This document shows, in pieces, positions 1-11,200 of a stretch of DNA of 64,000 nucleotides. Location: the NCBI GenBank assembly GCA_034509495.1, contig CM067507.1:7552775-7616774 (forward strand), in the 5' to 3' direction. Source of the stretch: Acestrorhynchus altus (taxonomy: Eukaryota > Chordata > Actinopteri > Characiformes > Acestrorhynchidae). The position numbers were made by a program, and so were the translations under genes. Numbering within the stretch: the stretch's first letter is position 1; every line of letters starts with the position of its first letter. A model generated the notes under the pieces. The model did no database searches and had not been told where the DNA came from. It worked only from the letters and a program-made list of their open reading frames with translations.

Positions 1-107
1 GAGCCTTTAAATAAATCTCTTCACAATATAGCAACATTATGCCATTGAGGACATCAGGGCTTCTTCCACTAATAGCCTCTCTGACCAGGCTTTGTATTGT
101 ACCTTAG

Positions 108-1955
108 GACCAGGTTTGTCTCATCCAGGCCTGAGGGACATTACAGCCTATCATACTCTGTTCCTGCTCTCCATACTTGGATCTCTAGCTCTCCTTGTGC
201 TGGTACTGCTCTGTGTCCTCCTCTATTATTGCAGGTCGGTCTATGTGGTTTGTTATTTTTTTATGCCTTCATGCATTCCTGAGACATGACATTTACAAAA
301 GCTCCAGTTTGTATTACACAACCCAGTCACATCCCACCTTCTGCTCTCTTACTTACTCTTCATCTCTCTCTCTCTGTCTCTTTATCTGTGCCAGGAGGAG
401 GTGTCTGAAGCCTCGGCGGCAGCAGAAGCAGGTCCAGGCCTCATCTGCATTGTGTGGCCCCAAACGAGACCAGGGCACCTCAACGTCTCGTCTCAACCTC
501 ATTTGTGGCGGCCATGTTGATCCCGCTGCTTCCAGTGGTGATGTGGATGCCAGCAAATCTGATGCTTCACCATCCCGAGAATACAAGAGTGCAAGGGAAG
601 AGTTCTCCAAACACGTACCGGCACACAAACTCCGGCATTCATCCAAGAGCAAACAATCAAAAGGGGCCCAGAGGGGGGGTGAAAGCTTTCCCATGAAGGT
701 GCATCGTTCCACAGACACAGGCAACCATGACAGCACCCTTCTCCATGATGACTATGGACGCAATTATAGCTCAGATGACAAGGATCACGAGTACCGCCGC
801 AGGCATGTCGTCAATGACAATCGTGGATACACAGCAGACCCACCTTCTCCACCCATGTCGGACAAACCCCCTGAATACTCTCAGGTGTCCCAAGGCCCAG
901 ACCTCCTTGCTCGTCCAACATCACTCAACACGCAACCTGGCCAGATTATTTTCTGCAGCTCTTTGGATCAAATGACAGAGAACATGTACCGCAGCATGGT
1001 CCCAACCTTGGTTATCCCAGCACACTACATGCGTCTGTCATCTGAGTTCAATGCCACTGAAGCTGCAAAGGATGGCCAGAGCCAAGCTGAGAGCCAGGGA
1101 GGTACAGGTAACGGTGTCAATAGTGGAATCCAGAACCAAGGACACCAGGGCCAGAGCCAGGGATCAGGCCAGATGCAAGTCCAGCAAGGAGTGGGGTCCC
1201 CAGGTAGCTCAGATGAGAACATGTGGGCATCTGGAGGTCCATCAGCACCAGTCCACATCCCGGTTCTCTTTAACGATTCCACCATGGCACAGATGAATGG
1301 AGAGCTCCAAGCACTTACAGAGAAGAAGCTTCGAGAATTAGGTGTGAAACAGCATCCTCGTGCCTGGTTCATATCACTGGACGGACGTGCCAACGCTCAC
1401 GTGCGCCACTCCTACATTGACGTTGGCTCTGAGCTTGGTCACAGTGGAGCAAACAGCAGTAACCACAGTGCTCAGAGCACCCTCAGTGCCCCTGCTGGCA
1501 CCAGTAAGGATTGCAGTCCAGACACAGGTCTCCAAGATACCCCACATGAGCGCAAGCTGCCCTCTGGACGGAAGAGTAAAGAGGAGAGGCATGGAAGTGG
1601 ACGTAAAGGGCATGGAGGGAATAGTGCCAGTGGCGGGAAGCAGTATTCAAAACTGTCTTACCATGACCCTCTGGATCTAAGTGGAGGTGTGGGCCGCATG
1701 GGGGCAGGGTCACCTCTGGAAAATCCACTGACTCCCCTCCTGGATGATGGTCCTGAAGAGCCACGAGGGTCAACAATACCTAGACGGGGTCGCAGCCGGG
1801 GAAACAGCTCACGTAGCAGCAACAGCGAGACACAGCGTGACTCTGTCACCAGCCCTGAGGATGAAAATGACCTGGATGACAAAGATGAGAACAAGAAAAG
1901 TCCATGGCAGCGCATTGAGGAACGACCACTCATGGTGTTCCATGCAAAGAAATAA
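108..1955 (+). CDS. fam171a2: fam171a2, last two coding exons (partial)
   Basis: Two exons are seen: about 108-234 and 395-1955, separated by a 160-base GT-AG intron (donor gcag/gtcggt, acceptor tgtgccag). The join splits an Arg codon and restores YYCRRRCLKP, exactly as in the FAM171 family. The first exon encodes the juxtamembrane residues LRDITAYHTLF and a single hydrophobic helix rich in Leu and Val. The second encodes about 520 cytoplasmic residues, low-complexity and rich in Ser, Gly and Gln. Family landmarks include KRDQ-TS-LNLICGG, PTLVIPAHYMRL, IPVLFNDSTMAQMNGELQ, HPRAWFISLDGR, HVRHSYID and the C-terminal KSPWQRIEERPLMVF. The RGRSRGNSSRSS stretch and the LTPLLD motif point to A2 rather than A1 or B. 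The ectodomain exons lie before position 1. FAM171A2 is a type I neuronal membrane protein; human variants are linked to progranulin levels (prior knowledge). The first exon's acceptor at 106-107 is inferred. Orthology is firm; which teleost duplicate this is remains open. Confidence 0.93.
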
Positions 1956-2700
1956 AATAGTGAAGTTGAGATTTATTGCTTGGAGCAGTTTAGTTTTGGG
2001 GCTATGAATTCAGATATTACACAGCTGGATATTGTCGAGCCCAAGTCAATTATGATAACAAAACAGCCTTTTTATGGTACGCAAAAGGAACATAGTCATC
2101 ATATGCAGAGAATAAGCACAAGATGTCATGGCAGTCCAGAACAGGGGGATACATTTCAGGACTCATCTGTTTACAATCAAGTATGTGGCATTTTTAGACA
2201 AATTACAAAACTAAAACTGTTTTAGTTTCTTCTCAGTCCAGTTGACTTGGTGGTAGCTGTGTTTTTGAATAGTATCATGTCCATAGAAAAGACTCCCAAA
2301 CTGTCTTTGAAAGTCAGCTTCATGATTCTGATCAAGGTGGCTTTGAGAGATGGCAAGATGACACGTTTATAAACTGATTTTGGAAAAGAAGACCAGATAT
2401 TGCTGTGAGGATGAGTTCCTACAAATGCACTGGATGTTCAGTTGTCAGAAAGACACACCCTGATGTTCTTAATGCAGTATATCTGTACCAAAAAGCCCTT
2501 TTCTTATTCCAGACAACCACATTTTTATATACATGTACAAAGCATCCCAATGCCATTAGGATACAGTATACATTTCTTTATTCATACCTTTATCCTTTTG
2601 TTATTTTTATTTTTTTTGCTTTTTGCTATTGCTGTTTTGGTGGCAATAGCTTGTTGTATTCTTCAACGGCAAAATGCTACAAAATAAAGTGAATTTGAAA
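1956..2700 (+). other. fam171a2: fam171a2 3' UTR and candidate poly(A) signal
   Basis: Non-coding sequence follows the TAA stop at 1953-1955. The first canonical AATAAA is at 2683-2688, followed by a T- and A-rich stretch, and would give a 3' UTR of about 0.75 kb. A second AATAAA at 3433-3438 could serve a longer form. The end is inferred from hexamers only. Confidence 0.5.
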
Positions 2701-3602
2701 TACAGTAAATAGAGTAAAGTAATACGGTATAGAAATAATAACCTAAACATTCCATTTCAATCATTCCAAATGACAGAACTTAAATGAACAGCTTAGGTTT
2801 TATATGGGTTTGTAGTTTATTGGATGATTGCATTGAACATCTACATTTTATGTTATTTTATGGTTGTGATTTATGTGGTTGAAGTCATAATTCCTCTTTT
2901 ACCTGCATCCAGCTTTGCTTAGTGAACTCAAACCAGTGTGCTCTTGGAATACTCTTTAGGGTGATTTTTTGGATAGGATACTAATTCCTTGTTAGTGATT
3001 TTTTTTCTTCAAGCCCAAGGGATCTCTGCATTGACTGTGTTGAACAGTGGAGATGAATGTATGTTTGCTTTTTAACCGGATGTGATTCTTTGTTAATCCT
3101 ATATTTTTCCCAAACTTTTCCACTAACATCTATTAAGTTTGGATGTGGAGACGAACGTAAAAAAAACTGGGATTCTGTGTATATATATGATAGCATATAT
3201 GCGCATGAGATATGTAGAATAGGATGACGGTTTTTGGACTGAAGATAAAACATGGCCCAGATTCTTATAAAAGTATAAATGCCAGAGTGATTCTCAGTCT
3301 GCCATATTGAAGCACAGGAAACAAGACCAAGGTGAATATTTCAGTGTGCTCAATTGTAACTGGGCCATAAGCATCAGAAAACGATGAACACTAAGGGATG
3401 GACTCCTTTAAACATTCAGAGGTTCTGTAAAAAATAAACAATCCTGGTCTGCTGAAGTAGAAGCTGAGTAAAACCACTGATTCCTTGATTAGCAATCAAG
3501 AGACATTTGGTGCTGTTTTGGAATCTTTTTTATATTGGTAGCTCTGGGTTAGCTATCGGTGTTCTCTATCCCCATTTTATGAGGATGTTTTACATCCTAC
3601 AT

Positions 3603-3603
<1 letters not shown>

Positions 3604-3646
<43 letters not shown>

Positions 3647-3648
3647 CA
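3604..3648. repeat. (TC)n microsatellite
   Basis: About 45 bases of alternating T and C with one interruption (cttt). Confidence 0.95.
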
Positions 3649-6138
3649 CATAGTCCACATATTAACTGCATCTTGGTGCTGAGATTTTTGAATTCATATC
3701 TGTTGCCCACATGTAATGTATATATGATCATACAACATGTGCACTTATACAATTATAAGATTTAAATTTTTCTATTTTGATTGGCTTACCCAAACCAAGT
3801 TAACTTTGTCATTGAGTTCTTTATTTTCTATACCCTGTCATTAGTGAAGTTTGTTTATTGTAATTGTTAAAGTCCTCATGCTGAAAAAGGTGTTATTCAC
3901 ACCCTAGACCTGTCAGTATTAAACCCACTGGCAGCAGCATGAACATGAAAGACCCCTCTCCACAGTGTCATATTGTTTATAAAGTTTTTTGATACTTCTA
4001 AAAGAAAGTAGTAGTCTATACAATCACTTTGACAAGGCCTACTCTGTCTTTCTTACAGACCCCAAAGTAAGAAAGAGATTTCATATGAAGAGAAAAGAGA
4101 CACCATATGCTCCAGCTGTTTTCTCAGTATCGCTTGATTAATCTGGCATTGAACGTTAATCTAAATGCAAAAGTATCCTTTCAATTTTCAAAACATACTA
4201 CAACTCAAATGGTGGCTCTAGGGTTGTGTCTCAAATCAACCAGTACTTCCTTACTTAGTGAGTTAATTACTTAGTGAGTTAATTACTGCCTACCTGACTA
4301 AAATTTAGGGGAACATAATTCACAAAAGCAGCCTTTGAAGGGTATTTTATCAGGAATGCATTTTTTGTCTTACAAGATCTCAGACTCAAATGGACTGGAT
4401 TTCACCTCCAATTTGAATTAATTCTTAAACCCCACTCTGTTTAAATACTGCTAAACTTTTTAAGTGTGAAAGGAGCTTTAGACTAGGAAATTTTAGAGAT
4501 CCATGATTAATCATGAGGGATCACATTTAAAACCACAGGACTGACTTTAGAAGCAGCTCAGAGCAAACTGCTAACAGTATTATATATTTTAGCATTTAAA
4601 AAACAAATGAAAAATCATTGCTTATTTAGATGAAAATGTCATCTTTTGTTTTTGTTTATTTTGTTGCTGTCCCTTATTTTCATTTGCAGTGAACCCTGTG
4701 ATACAGTGTTTTGGTTAGGCACATGTATTTTATAGTAATGGGATTTAGTTGGACCATGACTCTCTAAGAATTATCTAAGAATTGTCTCCCATATAGTTTA
4801 ACTAGTTTGCTGACTATTGGCCGATACAGGTCCGATCTTTTCTGATTTTCTATATATAATACAGCCAGACAGTTTAAGTAAGATGTGTTTCACATTCATA
4901 TTGAAGTTAAATCACTTTGTTTTTAGTGAACTTTTTAATGTAATATGACTTACCTCCCTGATCTTTCTGCTCCCAGTTCCTTTAAAACACTGCAGTAAAT
5001 AATGTGCATGTATTAGGCTTCTTTCTGTTTTGAACATGCTGTTCAGTGGTGGTTAAAACCAAAGAAAGAAGTGTGGTACTCTTGCCGAAGTGTTACCCTA
5101 AGAGTATAATTTTTATCCATACTTCCGCAATAAAGATATAGTGGGAGTATATTTAGCCACATATACTAGAGTATAATAGAATATAAAATATATAATGTCT
5201 TGGCAAGGGGCAAAACAGCAGAAAAGAGTTATCTGTATGAAGGGAAAGCAGCTGAAATGAAGCTCTACAACCCCAGATATCATGTTACATTTTCATGTTC
5301 CTCTGAGAACATTTCACTGCTTCAGACACTGTGAATAGTGTCTGTTTCTCGCATTAGAGAACAGCAGAGGGCACTCTGTTAGAACAAAACAATAAAAACA
5401 ATGGATGTGAACTGGATTGGGTTTAGATTATCTGATATCTGATTATAGTAACATCTGGATTGGCCCACTGCATCAGATCAGGATCATAATTTTATGCAAC
5501 TCCCAGTGACGCTTTATGAATATAACATGGCTGAATTCCTAGTGTACTAAATGGGTTGATTTGAGGCACACTTTAGGTTTCTTCAGTCACTGTGAGCATG
5601 CTGTCAGTCCTCTGTAATGTTTACATACTCTCTGTGAGTAGAGTCTGTGGATTATCCTGTTAGCAAAGGTGCTCTTTGTAAATGAAAGCCATTCTCTCTT
5701 GCAGTCATTGCTACTAACTATCCATAGTAACTATCACTGGACATATCACCAAGCCTTTGTCAGTGTATATTATTACTAATGTAATGTGGTTACAAGTGCT
5801 CTAAGAAACCCATATGTTTGTGTAAATATTTCTCTCCTGATCTGGAGTCAGTTCAGTTGGCGCAGATTTTCAACCGATTGTCTTAAATTGGTTCCAGTTT
5901 GTTTTGGTGGAGTGAAGTCCGTTCATTCAAAGCAGTTGATGTTTTCGTTTTAATTTATGTGTACAGTCTCAGCAACAAAAAAGCCAACACTCAATGCTTT
6001 CTGTGTTGCCCATTTCATTATAAAAGGTATTTGAATTGTTTGCACATAAAAGAGATCAATTTGATTGTGAACTTTCTTCCAAATAATAATAAACTTGTTT
6101 ACATATTGATTTTACAACTCTGTCCAGTGGTATTTCCC

Positions 6139-6230
6139 TATACATTCACTGAGTACTTTATTAAGAACACTCTACCAATCTGCACACGCTATAAAACTGT
6201 ATTCCACACTATTATGTTTAAATTTGTCAG
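6139..6230. mobile_element. Tc1-like terminal repeat fragment
   Basis: The stretch around cactgagtactttattaag resembles the terminal repeat of a common fish Tc1 family, which is also represented at 57595-59345 here (tcagcactttattaagaat). Only one end is visible and there is no transposase remnant, so this is a relic. Family assignment rests on remembered resemblance. Confidence 0.5.
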
Positions 6231-7048
6231 TGAATGACAGGTTCGCCTGTGTGCTTCATCAGCAGCCGCTGACATCGGGGGACACTGTGTTTCTGATTTC
6301 GGCTTACTGCTGCCCTTACTGGGTTATACTTGTTCTGAAATTTGGCACTGATTGATTTAATGTGAATAATTACTCTGTAACACTGACATAATTGGGTCAG
6401 TACCATTAAAAGCACTGACTTTGGTACCCAACTGTAGGTAGGGTCTACCTAGCGATATGATTGTGTCACACAGTTCCTGCAGGGGCTTTTAGGAGCACTT
6501 TCAAGCAGCAAATCTCCCTTTCTACCGCATCCATATACCAGATCCACATCAGGGGACCAGTTAATGAGACAGGTCTTAGATTACTTTTTCTTTGTGATAT
6601 GGCGCATCATCATGCTGTAATTAGCCATTATAAGATGGCAACAAAAAGATCCCAAACAAGCCCAAAGTGTGCCCATACCTTCTGTGTCCTCTCCAGCTTC
6701 AACTTTCTGTTCTTGACTGACAGAAGTGGAACCCAACATGGTATTCTACTGTTGTAGCCCATCTGTCTCAAGGTTGGACTTGTTGAATATTCTTAGATGC
6801 TTTTCTCTTCACCACTGTTGTACTGAGTGATTTTCTGAGGTTCATAGCCAAAAAGGCATCTGTACAGGCGAGTATTGCACGGAAAGGGGAGATGAATTTG
6901 TAATGGCATGCAAGTTTGGGCACATCTGGTCAATTCTCAATCTGGTCATTCTCAATAAGTAAAATAAGTAAATAACTATAAAAATGAATGAATAAATGTC
7001 AGATTTCAAGAATAGAATGCTGGATTTTCATTTAGTGCAGTGTTTTTC

Positions 7049-7192
7049 AAACCTGGTCCTAAAGGCACCCCTTCTCTGCACATTTTAGATTTTCTCCCTG
7101 CTGCCAACGCACCTGATTCAAGATTCAGAGCTGCATGGGGTGTTTTAAAAGCAATTCTCTAAAATGTGCCAGGCAGGGGTGCCTCCAGGTTT
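7049..7192. mobile_element. Short MITE-like element with terminal inverted repeats
   Basis: Left end aaacctggtcctaaaggcac and right end ggggtgcctccaggttt are imperfect inverted repeats bounding about 144 bases. The same 'ctggtcctgga' ends occur at 14927, 24654 and 33323, so this is a dispersed non-autonomous DNA element, possibly hAT-related. It has no coding capacity. Confidence 0.6.
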
Positions 7193-7332
7193 AGTGAATT
7201 GAGCTCAGAAATCTCCATTAAAATGAATATATTAGTTTTATTGAAAGAAATGCTGCTGTAAGGTTAAAATACTCTCCTTAATCAAGAAGGCAATTATATT
7301 CTCTGTAACATTCAACTCACACACACAAACAG

Positions 7333-7337
<5 letters not shown>

Positions 7338-7380
<43 letters not shown>

Positions 7381-7470
7381 TATCTGTATTTGCCAAAATA
7401 CATATAAAAATGTATGTATTTGTGACACACACACATATGTGTAAGTTGAATTTTACGGAGAATATAACTG

Positions 7471-7526
<56 letters not shown>
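7338..7526. repeat. (TA)n / (TG)n microsatellite cluster
   Basis: Two (TA)n runs, at about 7338-7368 and 7473-7526, flank GT-rich DNA. Partly duplicated flanks (gttgaattt...gagaatataactg against its reverse complement at 7285-7316) suggest a large imperfect inverted repeat. Open frames across the runs are repeat artefacts. Confidence 0.9.
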
Positions 7527-7528
<2 letters not shown>

Positions 7529-7564
7529 GTGTGTGTGTGTTTATGTATTTATACTGTATTATAT

Positions 7565-8220
7565 TACATTTGCAACCTTTCCTTGTTTGTTCGTCATTCC
7601 CCTCCAATCCGCCAAGGGGCGACATCCTCAAACCCGTGACCTCTCCACCGCCGGCTCAAATGGGCTTCTGGGTTGTAGTTCCTTGTCGGTGTCATTTGTA
7701 GGCTTTTAAACACGGTTATATTTAACTATGTGAGACAGGGCCGTGTTTATGACTCCACTTTTCTCCTTCGGCTCCCCGATGTGAGTCTGAGCGGTGTCTG
7801 CAGTTCGAGCTGCACGGAGGGAGAAGGTCGACCCACCCTTTAAATAGGTCAACAACAACAACAACAACAACAACAACAACGTCGTTTAGTAAGTCCCCTA
7901 AACCTAAAATCAGCTGCTAATTAACATTTTATCGACACACGTCGATCCCCGTCGACCAAACTACACCCGTATCGGCTGCGTGTGGACTAAAGAGCTCATA
8001 AACACACTGTTTCACTCACTGTTCTAAGAAATTAACAACCAAACTAAGCCGTTTGAAGTGCAGGTCTGTCATTAAAGAGTAGGTGGATACATGTCCTTAT
8101 TTATCACACTAACCCCCTCTACCTCCTGTAGACATAGCTCATGGTTAGGACTGAAAATTTATCAGTAAAATGTAAGAGTCTCATCTCCAGTGTAGCTGGT
8201 CATACGCCAGAGGGCGCTCG
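7565..8220 (+). promoter_or_regulatory. dcakd: Probable dcakd promoter, CpG-rich
   Basis: From about 7585 to 7980 the sequence turns GC- and CpG-rich against an AT-rich background, just upstream of the dcakd coding start. On the minus strand, 7662-7682 reads close to the ACTACAA..CCCAGAAG element typical of housekeeping promoters (ZNF143/THAP11-like, but two bases short of the usual spacing). A (CAA)n run lies at 7851-7880 and a CTCF-like core at 8207-8219. Because the coding ATG at 8300 sits right after a splice acceptor, a 5' non-coding exon must lie in or near this region. The transcription start site is not defined. Confidence 0.5.
7851..7880. repeat. (CAA)n microsatellite
   Basis: Ten uninterrupted AAC/CAA trinucleotides inside the presumed dcakd promoter. 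Confidence 0.95.
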
Positions 8221-8299
8221 TCACCTGCCCTCTGTACAGGACTGGAGATTTACAGTATGTAGTAGATCTTGCATGTCTGTTTCTCTGCCTTCTTTTAGG

Positions 8300-11200
8300 A
8301 TGTTTCTGGTAGGGCTGACCGGAGGGATAGCCTCAGGGAAGAGCACCGTGTCCTCTCAGCTGAGGGAATTGGGCTGCCCTGTTATTGACGCAGATGTGGT
8401 GGCCAGGAAAGGTAATAGACCCTTCATTTTAGGAAAGAAAAGCAGAGCTGACCACTGGCCTCATCTCTGTCTGGACTCATTCACCGATTCATGCATTTTC
8501 CATTTAACCTTGCAGTGCATCCGGAAAGTATTCACAACAGTTAATTTTATGCATATTGTGTTATGTTATAGCCTTGTTCCAAAATGGATTCAATTAATTT
8601 CCCCCTCACAATACCCCATGATGACAAAGTGAGAGAAATCTCTGCAAATGTATTGAAAATAAAACAAAAAAACATATATAACATGTATGTAAGTATTCAC
8701 AGCCACAGTATGACACTCAAAATTGAACTCAGGTCCATCTTGTTTCCCTGATCATCCTTCAGATGTTTCTACATCTTGATTGGACACTTGTGGTAAATTC
8801 AGTTGATTAGACATCATTTGGAAAGGCACACACCTGCTATTATAAGTCGACAGTGCATGTCAGAGCACAAACCAAGCCATGAAGTTCTGCTGCTTTGAAT
8901 ATCCCAATGAGCACAGTGGCCTCCATTAACTGTAAATGGCAGAATTTTAGAAGCACCAAGACTCTTCCTAGAGCTGGCCGCCTGGCCAAACTGAGTGATT
9001 GTGGTAGGAGGGCCTTAGTCAGGGAGGTGACCAAGATCCTAATGGTCACTTTGACAGAGCTCCAATGTTGCTCTGTGGAGAGAGGAGGATCTTCCAGAAG
9101 GACAACCATTTCTGCAGTACTCCACTAATCAGGTCTGTATGGTAGAGTGGCCAGAGGGAAACACTCCTTAGTAAAAGGCACATGACAGTGCCTAAAGGCA
9201 CCTACAGGACTCAACAGACCCTGTGAAACAAAAAGATAAACCTTTTTTGTATTGAATGCCAAGCCTCATGTTTTGACAAATCATGTATCGAATGTTTATC
9301 TTCCAACTGGAGAGTGACCCTAAGCCCACAGCCAGGATAAAGGATTGGCTTCAGGAGTGGCCCAACCAGAGCCCAGACTTGATCCCAATTAAACATCTCT
9401 GGACATGTCTAAAAATGGCTGTGCACAGATACTCCCCATCCAGTCTGATGGAGCTTGTTCTGCAAAGAAGAATGGGAGAAATTCACCAAAACCGGGTGTG
9501 CAAGGTTGTAGCATCATACTCAAAAAGACTTTAGGCTGTAATTGCTGCCAAAGGTAATAAAGTATTGTACAAAGGCTGTGAAAGTACATGTTGTTATATT
9601 TTTGTTTTATTTTTAATGAATTTTCAAACAAATCTTTATGGGGGTCCACATCCTGATAGGAATTTGAAAAGACTAGAGTAAATTGACTCCCAACAGAATG
9701 AGCATGTAGTAAATAGTAAATAAAATGATGTTACAAATGGGTCAATATGGTTCGTTAACAGTAGACAGTGCTGGATTTGATATCTGAGGCTTGGTGTTTA
9801 AAGTTCTGGTTGATTGATCCAGGGTTCAACACTTACATCCCCTAAGTAGACACAGTTGGATATCAGAGGTATGTGGCACCAGGTCCACTATCATCTGCCA
9901 GTCCAAATATGGGTGCTCCTACATATATTGGTAGTTAATTTCCAATGGGTGGTTGGAAGCTGCACGAAGAGCCCTGACCACAGCTTTCGAATACTGAGTA
10001 CAGAGGAGATTTTGCTGTATTTTGCAGGTATGGCTGTTAAGGTATTGAACTTTAATTTATTTTTTATTTGTGTGTCTGTGTGTATTTGTGAGACAGTGGT
10101 GGAGCCACATAGTGCTGCATACAGGCTGGTGGTGCAGCACTTTGGGCAGGAGGTGTTGCTGGAGAATGGGGAGATAGACAGACAGAAGCTGGGAAACATC
10201 ATTTTCTCCAACCCTGAGAAACGCAAGCTGCTCAACTCCATCACGCATCCGGAGATCCACAGAGCCATGCTCAAACAGATCCTGCTCTACTTCATCCGTG
10301 GTTAGAAAACACACCAAGACACACTCTTGCTACCTCACTGTCTGTCTCATTCACACAGAAAGATGCTTGAATCAGATGCTGCTATGGCTGACACACACAC
10401 ACAAACACACACAGTCACTAAAACACTTTTTTTCTGTTTCACTTGGTTAGAGACTGGTTCAGACACGACCAACTGTATTTGGACAAGAAAACGCACAGAC
10501 TACTACTAAAAACTGATATTGATGATGGAAGGTGTGAATGAGTTTCCTTGCTTTGTGTCTTTCAAGTCCTTTTTTCTGTTATGTCCTACAGCCTTTTTAA
10601 ATGGTTACTGAGAATTTGTCAGTATTTTTAGGACTAACAGCATTAATCTTATTCAGTGGAACGTTTTCAGAGTTGTTTGTTTCACATTACGTCAGTGTAC
10701 TTTACTGTATTTATAATTCTTTTAAAATGATATATATAGAAACACAACACAATGTTATTTAGCTTGTTTTTTATTGTAATGTGCACACACACATGACAAA
10801 ATGACACTTTTTTCTTTATTAGGGCAGTACATATTGAATTGATAAACCTGAATGGAAAATAAAATTTAGGGATTGTAACAAAACCATGTAAAATGCAGCA
10901 GAGGGACATGGTTAAAAATCAGCCAGTAAAGCCAGTACAAACGGTTATTTTTAGCATTTTGTGTTTAAGAAATATGATTGGGTTACAGTCATTTATTGTT
11001 TGAATGGACTCCCATGGCTACATTTTTTTTGAAGGTTTTTATTTTGTAATAAGCTGATAACATTTAGTTATTGACCATTACAATTTCTAGTTTACATCCC
11101 ATCAAACAACCCATCATCAGCATTAAGACTAAATATTCATAGTTATATTCAAGCTTCAACACAAACAGCAAAAGACCCTATCTACTAAAAACATTGAAAC

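Larger units (their letters stand above)
2701..7048. other. Intergenic spacer, no gene seen
   Basis: AT-rich sequence between fam171a2 and dcakd with stops in every frame and no recognisable protein. It holds a (TC)n array at 3604-3648, an 18-base tandem duplication near 4254-4289 (the unit includes ttacttagtgagttaa), a CTCF-like motif at 5362-5378 and a Tc1 terminal-repeat scrap near 6139-6230. Distal parts of the fam171a2 3' UTR could extend into its start. Confidence 0.6.

Noticed and set aside
353..1933. Long opposite-strand and alternative-frame open reading frames over fam171a2
   Set aside because: Shadows of the real exon; no family match in those frames.
7238..7709. Open frames of up to 112 codons with long IYIYIY runs
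   Set aside because: Produced by the (TA)n arrays; no protein-like sequence outside the repeat.
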